This document shows, piece by piece, positions 26,816-36,121 of a stretch of DNA of 64,000 bases. Source of the DNA: Vitreoscilla stercoraria DSM 513 (lineage in GTDB: Bacteria > Pseudomonadota > Gammaproteobacteria > Burkholderiales > Neisseriaceae). Made by a program: the position numbers and the translations under genes. The notes under the pieces are model-generated. The model saw nothing but the letters and a program-made list of their open reading frames with translations. It did not search any database and was not told where the DNA came from. Every line of letters begins with the position of its first letter. The stretch's first letter is position 1. Where the stretch lies: positions 1 to 64,000 of the forward strand of contig NZ_KB908026.1 of NCBI RefSeq assembly GCF_000382305.1, written 5' to 3'.

Positions 26816-28010
26816 ATGTTGACTTTAAGTAAGTTTCGCTGTTGCCGCGGCTTTGTTGTTGGCAGCTTGTGGTGGCAAACCAGCAGAAACCGCACCTACC
26901 GCAGCACAGCCTGCTGCCAGCGGCGCAAGCGCCTCAGCACCTGCAACCACAGGTGGTGAAATTGTGGTGAAATTGGGTACAGCCAACCCATTGACAGGCG
27001 CATTTGCTGAATGGGGTAAAGATGCAGCCAATGGTGTGAAATTGGCTGTCGATGAAGCCAATGCCAAACAACTTACTTGGAACGGTCAAGTAGTTAAATT
27101 TGAATTGCTTTCAGAAGACGACATGGCAGACCCAAAAACTGCGGCTCAAGTGGCTGACCGTTTTGTAGATGCCAAAGTCAATGCGGTGATTGGTCACTTG
27201 GTAACAGGTGCGACTTTGCCAGCTTCTATCGTGTACAACGACCACAATATTCCATTGGTAGCCTACTCTGTAACAGGTCCTAAACTGACCCAACAAGGCT
27301 TCAAAGGCACGTTCCGTGTGATTTCGAACGACAAGCAACAAGGTGATGCCCTGGGCGCTTATGCAGTTAGCAAATTGGGTGCAAAAACCTTTGCTGTGAT
27401 TCATGACAAAACGGCTTACGGTGAAGGTTTGGCCAATGACTTCGCTACTGCTGCCGAAGCCGCTGGCGCGAAGAAAATTGCAACCGAATTCACCAGCACC
27501 AGTGCTACCGATTTTGGTGCGATTGTAACCGCGATGAAAGCTGCCAAACCTGATTTGATTTTCTACGGTGGCATGGACCCACAAGGTGCACCATTGTTGA
27601 AAGAATTGCGTAAGCAAGGTGTTGAAGCCAAATACATGGGTGCTGATGGCTTGAAAACCAGCAATTTCCCAACTTTAGCAGGCGATGCTGCGAATGGCGC
27701 ATTCGCTTCTACCGCCTCAGTAGCTGACGACAAGATGCCAGGTCGCGCGGCCTTTGCTGAGAAATACAAAACCGCATTTGGTGGCGAAGTTGTGGCTTAC
27801 TCTCCATATGCTTACGATGCGACCAATGTGGTGATTAACGCCATGAATGAAGCACAATCTGCAGATGCAGCGCAATATGTGCCAAAATTGGCCGCTTCTC
27901 AATTTGAAGGCATTACAGGCAAAATCTCATTCACAGAAAGCGGCGACTTGAAAGATGGCGTGGTAACCATTTACACCATCAAAGACGGTCAATGGGTTGT
28001 GGCTGAGTAA
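26816..28010 (+). CDS. Branched-chain amino-acid ABC transporter binding lipoprotein (signal peptide frameshifted)
   Basis: The main frame (from 26853) encodes a type I periplasmic binding protein of the LivJ/BraC group. It has TANPLTGAFAEWGKDAANGVK at its start, FRVISNDKQQGDALG, and VIHDKTAYGEGLA in the hinge region. A strong AGGAAGA site precedes an ATG at 26816 that begins MLTLSKF, but that frame is offset by one base from the lipoprotein signal (AVAAALLLAAC, then GG). One extra base near 26837 explains this. It may be a sequence error, a true mutation or a slippage site (TTT C). No liv permease or ATPase genes are in the window. Confidence 0.82.
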
Positions 28011-28037
28011 TTTTTAAGCCGTCTCAAATCAATTAAA

Positions 28038-28065
28038 AAGCGTCCTGTAATATTACAGGACGCTT
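28038..28065. terminator. DUS-pair hairpin between convergent genes
   Basis: AAGCGTCCTGTAA and its complement, two-base gap, flanked by A-run and T bases. It lies between the binding-protein gene and the leftward DUF4870 gene. Confidence 0.8.
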
Positions 28066-28082
28066 GTTGGAATACCCAATGA

Positions 28083-28820
28083 TTAATCCAATGGACGCCA
28101 AGCCATAGGCACACGATATGTACTGCCTGAGCGTGCCGCATTCGCACCCAACAAACAGAATATCACGTGCGCGATACTCAACAAGACTTGCAATGGTCCA
28201 CCGATGAAAATCAGCATCAAAATCGTACACGCCACACTGCCCAACAAGAAGGTAGAAGTCCAATTCAAAGCTTCACGCGCTTGTTGTTTCAAATAATCGG
28301 ATGCATTGCCATTGAGCAAGACAATCATGGCAGGAATCATCAAAAACACCAAACTGCCCAACCACATGACCAATGCCAAACCACGCTCATCTTTAGACAC
28401 ATTGGCATTTAAAGATTGATTAGCGGTATAAGTTTGGTATTTTTCAGAAGATGCAGCTGGCTGATCGGTGTTTGCTTCTGTTTGCGCTGCCGCTGTATTG
28501 TCTGATGCTTTTTCCAACACAACTTCTTCAGCCTCATTGACTGCTACAGCTTCTGACGCTGCCAATTTAGGCTCAACCAGTTCGCTCACACCTTGTGTCA
28601 CATGGTTAGAAGTATGCGCTGCCTCAGCCATAGATGCTTGTTTCACGTCATCTTGCAAGCTGTCTGCGGTTTGTACCATTAAATCTTTGGCATAACGAAT
28701 TGGAAACACGGTCGCTTGGCTATCAGCGGCCACTGTGTTTTCAGTATGTCCCGCAGCAATATCACTCATGGCACGAATGGCTTGCTGTTTGCGGTTAAAA
28801 TAAGCAGATTGGTAAGACAT
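28083..28820 (-). CDS. DUF4870 membrane protein with long acidic N-terminal region
   Basis: The 245-residue product has a ~145-residue polar N-terminal region rich in Ala, Glu and Thr, then a C-terminal DUF4870 domain with three to four membrane helices (DERGLALVMWLGSLVFLM, then YLKQQAREALNW). DUF4870 proteins are small Tic20-like membrane proteins without a fixed role. The start at 28820 follows an AGAGGGA site. The gene lies after hslU in the same direction with only a single DUS word between, so it may be transcribed with hslVU. Confidence 0.75.
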   Translation of the reverse strand: MSYQSAYFNRKQQAIRAMSDIAAGHTENTVAADSQATVFPIRYAKDLMVQTADSLQDDVKQASMAEAAHTSNHVTQGVSELVEPKLAASEAVAVNEAEEVVLEKASDNTAAAQTEANTDQPAASSEKYQTYTANQSLNANVSKDERGLALVMWLGSLVFLMIPAMIVLLNGNASDYLKQQAREALNWTSTFLLGSVACTILMLIFIGGPLQVLLSIAHVIFCLLGANAARSGSTYRVPMAWRPLD

Positions 28821-28854
28821 GACATTCCCTCTTGGTTTCAATAGGTATTGCTTG

Positions 28855-28867
28855 TTTACAGGACGCT
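28855..28867 (-). repeat. Single DUS-like word between hslU and the DUF4870 gene
   Basis: TTTACAGGACGCT occurs without its inverted partner, so it does not form the usual hairpin and would not interrupt transcription. Confidence 0.6.
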
Positions 28868-28903
28868 CAAGCAGAACCATCTGCCTGAGCCTAGCTTCAA
28901 ATC

Positions 28904-30235
28904 TTACAAAATATAACGAGCCAAGTCTTCTTGCTCTGCCACATTTTGCAAACGCTCATTCACATAAGCCGCATCAATGACTACTTCACCTTTAGGGCTA
29001 GAGAATGACACTTCTTCCAACAATTTTTCCAACACTGTATGCAATCGACGTGCGCCAATGTTTTCAGTTTTTTCGTTCACTTGGAATGCAATTTGCGCCA
29101 AACGCTCCACGCCTTCATCGGTAAAGACCAATTCTACTTCATCGGTCGCCAACAACGCTTGGTATTGCTTGGTCAAACAAGCATCCGTACCAGTCAAAAT
29201 TTGTTTGAAATCGTCTACCGACAAATTATCCAACTCAACACGAATCGGGAAACGACCTTGCAATTCAGGAATCAAATCTGAAGGCTTGCTCAAATGGAAT
29301 GCACCAGAAGCCACAAACAAAATGTGATCGGTCTTAATCATACCGTATTTGGTTTGTACCGTAGTACCTTCCACCAATGGCAACAAATCACGTTGTACGC
29401 CTTGACGAGAAACGTCTGCGCCCGCACGATCACTGCCTGCAATTTTGTCGATTTCATCCAAAAACACGATGCCATGGTTTTCGACCGCAGCCACCGCTTT
29501 TTCACGCATATCGTCTTCGTTGATTAATTTTGCCGCTTCTTCATCTAGCAACAATTTCATCGCCGCATCAACACGCATTTTTTGCTTTTTGGTTTTGCCT
29601 TGACCCATATTGGCAAACATACCTTGCAATTGCTGGGTAAAGTCTTCCATTCCCGGAGGACCCATAATCGACATCGCTGCAGCGCCTTGTGCCACATCAA
29701 TTTCGATTTCTTTGTCGTCCAAACTGCCTTCACGCAACATTTTGCGGAATTTTTGACGGGTATTGGTTTCAGGTGAAGCTTCTGGTTTTTCACCTTCAAA
29801 ACCGACTTGACGTGGTGGTGGCAACAAAGCATCTAAAACACGATTTTCTGCTGCATCTTGCGCACGGTCGCGGTTTTTTTTGATTTCAATTTCACGCACA
29901 TTTTTAATCGCATTTTCAATCAAATCACGAATGATTGAATCCACATCACGACCCACATAGCCGACTTCCGTGAACTTGGTCGCTTCAATTTTGATGAAAG
30001 GCGCATTTGCCAAGCGAGCCAAACGGCGTGCAATCTCGGTTTTACCTACGCCAGTTGGACCTATCATCAAAATGTTTTTTGGCACAATTTCAGTGCGCAA
30101 AGGTTCAGCGACTTGGCTGCGGCGATAACGGTTACGCAAAGCGACCGCAACTGATTTTTTAGCGTTGTGTTGACCAATAATGTGTTTGTCTAATTCTGAC
30201 ACAATTTCTTGTGGTGTCATTACGGCTGCTGACAT
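28904..30235 (-). CDS. hslU: ATP-dependent protease ATPase subunit HslU
   Basis: HslU is the AAA+ unfoldase that feeds proteins to the HslV peptidase. The 443-residue protein has EIVSELDKHIIGQ at the start, Walker A GPTGVGKTE, the pore motif GYVGRD, an intermediate I domain, Walker B IVFLDEIDKI and the C-terminal LARYIL tail that docks on HslV. A periplasmic-type gene is inserted between it and hslV. The true start could be five codons downstream. Confidence 0.96.
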   Translation of the reverse strand: MSAAVMTPQEIVSELDKHIIGQHNAKKSVAVALRNRYRRSQVAEPLRTEIVPKNILMIGPTGVGKTEIARRLARLANAPFIKIEATKFTEVGYVGRDVDSIIRDLIENAIKNVREIEIKKNRDRAQDAAENRVLDALLPPPRQVGFEGEKPEASPETNTRQKFRKMLREGSLDDKEIEIDVAQGAAAMSIMGPPGMEDFTQQLQGMFANMGQGKTKKQKMRVDAAMKLLLDEEAAKLINEDDMREKAVAAVENHGIVFLDEIDKIAGSDRAGADVSRQGVQRDLLPLVEGTTVQTKYGMIKTDHILFVASGAFHLSKPSDLIPELQGRFPIRVELDNLSVDDFKQILTGTDACLTKQYQALLATDEVELVFTDEGVERLAQIAFQVNEKTENIGARRLHTVLEKLLEEVSFSSPKGEVVIDAAYVNERLQNVAEQEDLARYIL

Positions 30236-30280
30236 AAATAGATCCTGTTCTTCATGCTCACGCGGAGCATCAAAATGTTT

Positions 30281-30742
30281 TTATTCTTGACGTTGCAAAA
30301 TCATTTGCACCGGTGGCTTAGATTGTAAGGCTACCATCATATAGCTGGTATAGCCTTTCTGAGCCTTGCTGTCAAAACGACAAAATGCTTGTACTTGATT
30401 TTGAATACAGCCAATATCATCGGCTTTTTTCATTTGCGCCAATTGTGGGAAAATCGCTTGTAGTTGGCTGCCTGTAGAGGCTTGAAAATCACAATTACTG
30501 GTTGAACAAATATTTTGCCATTGGTTTTTAGCAGCACCTTTTAAAGTACCGTCTTTACCATCCATAGCCCAACGGCCATTTTGATGAGTCAAACGCATTT
30601 GAATGCCTGACAAACCTGCAGGTTGGTTGTTTTTCAACGTCACCAATTCATATACACCAGCATCTTGTGCACCAAAACCAGCAGCCATGACTGCACTCGT
30701 ACTTAATACCGCCATCAAACCCAAAGTCAGTTTTTTCAACAT
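30281..30742 (-). CDS. Unknown exported protein between hslV and hslU
   Basis: The 153-residue protein has a clear signal peptide (MLKKLTLGLMAVLSTSAVMA) and four cysteines in the mature part (ICSTSNC and CIQNQVQAFC), consistent with two disulfides in the periplasm. I do not recognise a family. The start at 30742 follows an AGGG-type site; a longer frame runs into hslV. Its location, splitting the cytosolic hslVU operon, is unusual because the product should act in another compartment. Confidence 0.72.
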   Translation of the reverse strand: MLKKLTLGLMAVLSTSAVMAAGFGAQDAGVYELVTLKNNQPAGLSGIQMRLTHQNGRWAMDGKDGTLKGAAKNQWQNICSTSNCDFQASTGSQLQAIFPQLAQMKKADDIGCIQNQVQAFCRFDSKAQKGYTSYMMVALQSKPPVQMILQRQE

Positions 30743-30794
30743 ATTTGTTTTCCCTGTATAAGCCACTATACGCTTACTGCTTGCTGCAATAAGT

Positions 30795-31334
30795 TTATGC
30801 GCCCAAAATTTCAATCGTATGATTTTGATTGGTGTAAATACAAATGCTGCCTGCAATTTCCAGCGACTTTTTAACCACTACCTCAGGCGCTAAATCCGTA
30901 TTTTCCATCAAAGCACGCGCTGCAGATTGTGCAAATGCACCACCCGAACCAATCGCCGCAATGCTGTCTTCAGGCTCTAACACATCACCATTGCCTGTAA
31001 TCACCAAAGTATAGTGTTTGTCCGCAACAATCAACATCGCTTCTAAGCGACGCAATGCACGGTCTGTACGCCATTCTTTTGCCAACTCAATCGCTGCCAC
31101 CATCAATTTGCCTTGGTGTTTTTGCAATTTGCTTTCAAACAACTCAATTAAAGTAAACGCATCTGCTGTACCGCCTGCAAAACCTGCCAACACTTGATTG
31201 TTATACAATTTACGCACTTTGCGTGCGGTGGCTTTGATAATGGTATTGCCCAAAGTGACTTGACCGTCACCACCGATGGCCACATGTTCACCACGTCGCA
31301 CCGACACAATCGTCGTGCCGTCAAATTGCTGCAT
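30795..31334 (-). CDS. hslV: ATP-dependent protease peptidase subunit HslV
   Basis: HslV is the proteasome-like threonine peptidase partner of HslU. The 179-residue precursor begins MQQFDG followed by TTIVSVRRG, so a six-residue propeptide would be removed to expose the catalytic N-terminal threonine. GDGQVTLGN, AGFAGGTADAF and AIGSGGAFAQ are family signatures. It is the first gene of the hslV-X-hslU cluster, with a 105-base gap to the VOC gene upstream. Confidence 0.96.
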   Translation of the reverse strand: MQQFDGTTIVSVRRGEHVAIGGDGQVTLGNTIIKATARKVRKLYNNQVLAGFAGGTADAFTLIELFESKLQKHQGKLMVAAIELAKEWRTDRALRRLEAMLIVADKHYTLVITGNGDVLEPEDSIAAIGSGGAFAQSAARALMENTDLAPEVVVKKSLEIAGSICIYTNQNHTIEILGA

Positions 31335-31439
31335 ATAAACTCCTTAATTATGGATATTTCACCTTGATTAACTTATTTAAGATGAGGGCAAACTGTTCGG
31401 ACATCAAGCCAAACTGACATAAAAAATGTCATTCGCCTC

Positions 31440-31859
31440 TCAAAGCGTGGCATGAGAACGACAGCTAATCATCCATATCACACCAAACTTGTCTTCAACC
31501 AAACCATATTTAGGTGTCCAAAATGTATAATCCAAAGCCTTGCGAACCATACCACCTTCGCTCAAAGCTTCAAAAATACGCTCCACATCTTCTTCCGTAT
31601 CGCCTTGCCACGACACCAACATGCCTTGTTGTGGCTGATACATGTTTTCAGACGTATCACAGCCTAATAATTCTTGCCCGCCCAAATCCAACTGCGCAAA
31701 CATGATTTTTGGGCTCAAAGCAGCACTGGCTTGCTCCAACAAAGGTGCATCGCTATAACGCAACAATCGCACATTGCCACCAAAAACACTCTGATAAAAC
31801 ACAAATGCCGCTTCACAATCACCATCAAACATCACAAATGGGCTAAAACTCATGGTCAT
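31440..31859 (-). CDS. VOC family protein, PhnB-like
   Basis: The 139-residue protein belongs to the glyoxalase/bleomycin-resistance/dioxygenase fold of the PhnB subgroup, with MFDGDCEAAFVFYQSVFGG at the start and EDKFGVIWMI at the end. No enzyme activity is established for most of these small proteins. The start has a CAGGAGT site six bases upstream. It follows mutS by 45 bases in the same direction and may be co-transcribed. Confidence 0.82.
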   Translation of the reverse strand: MTMSFSPFVMFDGDCEAAFVFYQSVFGGNVRLLRYSDAPLLEQASAALSPKIMFAQLDLGGQELLGCDTSENMYQPQQGMLVSWQGDTEEDVERIFEALSEGGMVRKALDYTFWTPKYGLVEDKFGVIWMISCRSHATL

Positions 31860-31904
31860 ACTCCTGTTTTAATCAGTATCGCAGCCAAGAGACTCCCATT
31901 GGAT

Positions 31905-34496
31905 TTATGCTTGAGGCAGCAATGCTTGCAATTGGTAAATCACATCCAAAGCAGCTTTAGGGGTGAGCTCATCGGCTTGCAATTGTTGTAAGGCTTCGAT
32001 ACAAGCTAAATATTCATTAGGAATACAAGTTGTATCAACATGCTCATCGACTGTGATTTGAGCATCAGGTTCCCACTCTTGGAACAAGCCCAATTGTGCC
32101 TGTTGTTCACGCTGTTGTTGCTCTAATTGTTGTAAATATTGCTGTGCAGAATGTAAAGCTTTATTCGGCAAACCTGCCAATTTTGCCACCGCCACGCCAT
32201 AACTTTTGCTGGCAGGTCCTGCTTGAACTTGGTGCAAGAACACAATGTCTTGTCCTTGTTCCAAAGCATTCAAATGCATGTTAAAAGCGTCCTGAAAGCG
32301 TTCAGGCAGCTTGGTTAATTCAAAATAATGTGTGGCAAACAAAGTCAGCGATTTGTTTTTTTGTAGCAAATATTCGGCAATCGATTGCGCCAACGCCAAG
32401 CCATCAAATGTGGATGTACCTCTCCCCACTTCGTCCATCAATACCAACGATTTTTCCGTGGCATGATTCAAAATATAAGCCGACTCCGACATTTCCACCA
32501 TGAAAGTCGAGCGATTGCCCGCCAAATCATCGGATGCGCCAATACGGGTAAAAATTTGGTCGACCATACCAATGCGAGCAGACTGCGCAGGCACCAAAGA
32601 ACCGACATGAGCAAGCAATACCAACAAAGCCGTTTGACGCATGAACGTCGATTTACCACCCATATTGGGACCTGTTAACAACATCAAACGGCGTTTGCTA
32701 TCGAGTTGCGCATCATTGGCGATAAATTGTGTCACTTGTGCCGCCACCACAGGATGACGACCTTGCTGAATGTCGATACACGGAAAATCTAATAATTGTG
32801 GTACAACCCATCCGTCTTGCGCCGCCACAGCCGCCAAACTTGCCAACACGTCCAAAGTTGCCGTTGCCTTCGCCAATTGCTGCAATAAACTCAAAGCGTC
32901 CTGTAACTCTAGCACCAACGCATCAAACAGTTTTTTCTCTAACGCCAAAGCTTGATCTTGCGCAGTCAACACTTTGTCTTCAAACGATTTTAATTCAGGT
33001 GTGATATAGCGTTCAACATTTTTCAAAGTTTGACGACGCTGGTAATCGCTTGGTGCAGACTCAGCTTGCGCCTTGCTCAATTCAATGTAAAAACCATGTA
33101 CCCGATTGAATTCCACTTTCAGCGTCGATAAACCCGTGCGCTCACGTTCTCGTGCTTCCAATGCTTGTAAAAATTCATCACCATGATTTTGTACATGGCG
33201 CAAATCATCCAAATGAGCATCAAAACCATCATTGATGACACCACCATCACGCAACCACACAGCAGGCTCAGGCAAGATAGCGGCCTGTAAACGGGCTGCG
33301 ATAGCCAAGCCTTGTGGCAATACCGTTTGCAAATTGGTGAGTAATTCGCTGGTGCATTTTTCAGGCCAAGCCAAATGTGCCAACACCGATAAACTGTCAC
33401 GCAATCCTGCCAAATCTCGTGGACGCGCACTGCCAACGGCAATGCGTGCTGTGATACGCTCGATGTCTGCAATGGGTTTAAAAGCGTCCTGTAACCATGT
33501 GTAATGTGCCAACAAAGCCACCACAGCTTGTTGACGCAATACAATCTCCGCTTTGTGCGTTAACGGCTGATGCAACCACTGATGCAATAAACGGCTGCCC
33601 ATGTGTGTGGCACACACATCCATACGCGACAATAAAGTCGGGGCAGCTTTGCCGCTCAAGGTTTGGCTGATTTCTAAATTGCGACGGCTGGCAGCATCAA
33701 TTTGAATGTATTGACTGTGTGACTCGCATTGCAAGGCTTCTAAATGCTGCGGCATTTGCGATTGGGTCATTTGAATGTAATTGAGCAAAGCTCCCGCAGC
33801 CGCCACCGCAGGCAAATAGGCTTCATCTTCTAAACCCAAACCATGTAAATCTTGAATTTGGTAATAGCGCAAAATCTGCCCACGACCTGCATCGGCTTCT
33901 ACTTGCCAAGCATGCAAACGGGTCGTGATTTTGGCAAAAACACCCAAATCCAAACCATGACCATCCGCAATCAAAATCTCAGCAGGCTCCAAGCGTCCCA
34001 ACACATGCACAATATGGTCAGCTGCACACAATTGGCAACGAAATTCACCACTTTGCAACGAAGCCCATGCCACTGCCCAAGCTTTTTTGTGTTTAGCTAT
34101 GGCCACAATGCGATTGCTGTCTTTGTCGTCCAACAAAGCACTGTCGGTCAAAGTACCTGGTGTCACCACACGCACCACTTTGCGCTCAACAGGTCCTTTA
34201 CTTGCACCCACTTCCCCCACTTGTTCCACAATCGCAACAGATTCGCCCAGCTTCACCAATTTGGCCAAATACTGCTCTGCGGCATGAAACGGCACACCCG
34301 CCATTTTAATCGGCTCACCTTCATATTGACCACGACTGGTCAACGTGATGTCTAACAATTGGGCTGCTTTGGATGCATCATCAAAAAACAATTCATAAAA
34401 ATCACCCATGCGATAAAACATCAATTTATCGGGATGATGTTGTTTCAAAGACAAATATTGAAGCATCATTGGCGAAACAGTGGGCTTGGCACTCAT
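31905..34496 (-). CDS. mutS: DNA mismatch repair protein MutS
   Basis: MutS recognises mismatches and small loops and starts methyl-independent or MutL-dependent repair. The 863-residue protein has the mismatch-binding wedge KLMFYRMGDFYELF (Phe-x-Glu), connector, lever and clamp domains, then the ATPase with GPNMGGKST (~610), Walker B LVLMDEVGRGTSTFDG and the FATHYFEL motif. It carries at least four DUS-like words inside the gene (32285, 32894, 33280, 33482), more than any other gene here except recQ. Confidence 0.97.
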   Translation of the reverse strand: MSAKPTVSPMMLQYLSLKQHHPDKLMFYRMGDFYELFFDDASKAAQLLDITLTSRGQYEGEPIKMAGVPFHAAEQYLAKLVKLGESVAIVEQVGEVGASKGPVERKVVRVVTPGTLTDSALLDDKDSNRIVAIAKHKKAWAVAWASLQSGEFRCQLCAADHIVHVLGRLEPAEILIADGHGLDLGVFAKITTRLHAWQVEADAGRGQILRYYQIQDLHGLGLEDEAYLPAVAAAGALLNYIQMTQSQMPQHLEALQCESHSQYIQIDAASRRNLEISQTLSGKAAPTLLSRMDVCATHMGSRLLHQWLHQPLTHKAEIVLRQQAVVALLAHYTWLQDAFKPIADIERITARIAVGSARPRDLAGLRDSLSVLAHLAWPEKCTSELLTNLQTVLPQGLAIAARLQAAILPEPAVWLRDGGVINDGFDAHLDDLRHVQNHGDEFLQALEARERERTGLSTLKVEFNRVHGFYIELSKAQAESAPSDYQRRQTLKNVERYITPELKSFEDKVLTAQDQALALEKKLFDALVLELQDALSLLQQLAKATATLDVLASLAAVAAQDGWVVPQLLDFPCIDIQQGRHPVVAAQVTQFIANDAQLDSKRRLMLLTGPNMGGKSTFMRQTALLVLLAHVGSLVPAQSARIGMVDQIFTRIGASDDLAGNRSTFMVEMSESAYILNHATEKSLVLMDEVGRGTSTFDGLALAQSIAEYLLQKNKSLTLFATHYFELTKLPERFQDAFNMHLNALEQGQDIVFLHQVQAGPASKSYGVAVAKLAGLPNKALHSAQQYLQQLEQQQREQQAQLGLFQEWEPDAQITVDEHVDTTCIPNEYLACIEALQQLQADELTPKAALDVIYQLQALLPQA
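32285..33494 (+). repeat. Cluster of single DUS-like words inside mutS
   Basis: Four separate copies lie in the coding region: AAGCGTCCTGAAA (32285), AAGCGTCCTGTAA (32894), GCGGCCTGTAAA (33280) and AAGCGTCCTGTAA (33482). All read in plus-strand orientation and none has an inverted partner, so they are not terminators. Confidence 0.7.
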
Positions 34497-34548
34497 AAAT
34501 ATCTAAACTATATAGTGTAAAAACAAACCATATTGTACCGAAGCTGCT

Positions 34549-34577
34549 TTGGTCTTGTGACATCGTACTGTTATAAT
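34549..34577 (+). promoter_or_regulatory. Putative wzi promoter
   Basis: TGTTATAAT at 34569-34577 is an extended -10 box with a perfect TATAAT. A weak TTGGTC -35 lies 17 bases upstream. The wzi start codon follows 41 bases later. Confidence 0.6.
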
Positions 34578-34618
34578 CCAAATAATATTCTACTATCATG
34601 ATTGTTCTAAGGAATTCT

Positions 34619-36067
34619 ATGCAACACTGGTTACGCACACTATTGGCAAGTTCACTGGCTTTGGTAGGGGCGCAAGCTTTGGCCAATGGCATGGTTTTAC
34701 CTGATGAACAATTACAACAAGATTTGTCTTGGTTAAGCAACCGCGGTGTGATTAACCTCAGCTTGTCTACATGGCCGATGAGCGGTGAAGAAGTGCAAAT
34801 TGCGTTAAGCGATGCCAAACCACAAACCACTCAAGACCAATTGATGATTGATCAAGTGCGCAATCGATTAAACGCTTTAAAATCCAATTTTGTGGTTGAA
34901 GCGCAATCTGCTACGGGCTTTAACCCTTTAGGTCAAGGCTTAGGTGACACAACTACAGATCAACACCGATTTTCTGCTATTGCTCAATATCAAAACCAAT
35001 ATGTTGACGTTCGCTTACAAGGCAATGCTGTTGGTGGTGAGGGTGTAGATCGCTCAAGTCATGGCAATTTGAATGGCTCTTATGGAGCAGTCAAATTGGG
35101 CAATCAGTGGCTGTCTTTTGGCCAACAACAACGTTGGTGGGGTCCGGGCAAAGAAGGCAGTTTGATTATGGGTCATACTGCCCGTCCTGTAACTGGTTTT
35201 GCCTTGCAACGTGCCGAGCAAACACCGTTTGAATCTCCTTGGTTATCATGGTTAGGTCGCTGGCAATACCAACTGACTGCGGGTCAATTGGCACATTATG
35301 ATGCCGTACCTGATGCCAAATTGATTGGTATGCGCGTGAACATCCAACCTACTGATTACTTGGAACTGGGCGCTTCTCGTGCCATGCAATGGGGTGGTGA
35401 AGGTCGTCCTCAATCTGCAAAATCTTTTTGGAATGGCCTGATTGGCAAAGGTGACAATACTTACACCGCTGCTGAAAAAAGCCAAGAACCAGGCAATCAA
35501 TTAGGTGGTTTTGAAGCCAAATTAAAACTACAACCTTTAATTGGCTTACCTGTGAGTATTTATGGTCAAGCCATTGGTGAAGACGAAGCAGGTGGTTTAC
35601 CTTCTAAAAATACTTATTTGCTTGGCGTAGAAGGCAGCCATGCTATGGGTAACAATGCTGTCAATTGGTATGTAGAAGGCGCAGACACCACCACTTCATT
35701 GGGCAGCAAAGAAGGCATTACCTATAATCACCATATTTATCGCAATGGCTATTACCAACAAGGTGCACCTTTAGGCTATGCCTTAGGTGGTGATGCAAAA
35801 ACCGTGACCACCAAAGTCACTTTCTCAACGCCTGACCAACAACGCCTCAGCGGTAAAGTCACTTATGCAGAAGTCAATCCAACCGATCATGCCAACAATC
35901 GTATTTTATCTTATGCAGATAAAATGGCGATGTTAGAAGTCGGCTATGGTAAGACATTTAAAAATGGTTTGAATGTCGATTCAACTGTATGGTACAACCA
36001 TGCTGCTGACGTATCGACATACGATGGTGCTGGTGTAGGCGTGAAACTTTCAATGCCTTTTAAGTAA
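34619..36067 (+). CDS. wzi: Capsule assembly outer-membrane protein Wzi
   Basis: Wzi is an outer-membrane beta-barrel lectin that holds group 1 type capsule at the cell surface. The 482-residue product has a signal peptide ending ALA-NG, the N-terminal helical segment DLSWLSNRGVINLSLSTWP, WLSFGQQQRWWGPG, and ASRAMQWGGEGRPQS, all close to enterobacterial Wzi. An AAGGA site precedes the ATG at 34619. It is followed by mltA and no other capsule gene is in the window, so the capsule locus must be elsewhere. Confidence 0.87.
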   Translation: MQHWLRTLLASSLALVGAQALANGMVLPDEQLQQDLSWLSNRGVINLSLSTWPMSGEEVQIALSDAKPQTTQDQLMIDQVRNRLNALKSNFVVEAQSATGFNPLGQGLGDTTTDQHRFSAIAQYQNQYVDVRLQGNAVGGEGVDRSSHGNLNGSYGAVKLGNQWLSFGQQQRWWGPGKEGSLIMGHTARPVTGFALQRAEQTPFESPWLSWLGRWQYQLTAGQLAHYDAVPDAKLIGMRVNIQPTDYLELGASRAMQWGGEGRPQSAKSFWNGLIGKGDNTYTAAEKSQEPGNQLGGFEAKLKLQPLIGLPVSIYGQAIGEDEAGGLPSKNTYLLGVEGSHAMGNNAVNWYVEGADTTTSLGSKEGITYNHHIYRNGYYQQGAPLGYALGGDAKTVTTKVTFSTPDQQRLSGKVTYAEVNPTDHANNRILSYADKMAMLEVGYGKTFKNGLNVDSTVWYNHAADVSTYDGAGVGVKLSMPFK

Positions 36068-36085
36068 CCAACCCACTTTAATTCC

Positions 36086-36106
36086 ACAGGCAGCTTGGCT
36101 GCCTGT
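36086..36106 (+). terminator. Hairpin with GGCTGCCTG word between wzi and mltA
   Basis: ACAGGCAGC and GCTGCCTGT pair perfectly around a three-base loop. The word GGCTGCCTG is the core of the Simonsiella-type DUS dialect as I remember it, unlike the GCGTCCTG core used elsewhere here. No T-run follows, so termination would be weak. Confidence 0.5.
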
Positions 36107-36121
36107 TCGACTTTAGAAGCC

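Noticed and set aside
26678..26959. 93-codon ORF starting METIQAKYDC over the leader of the binding lipoprotein
   Set aside because: It starts inside a perfect stem-loop, has no ribosome binding site, and its second half is the out-of-frame reading of the lipoprotein signal and mature start.
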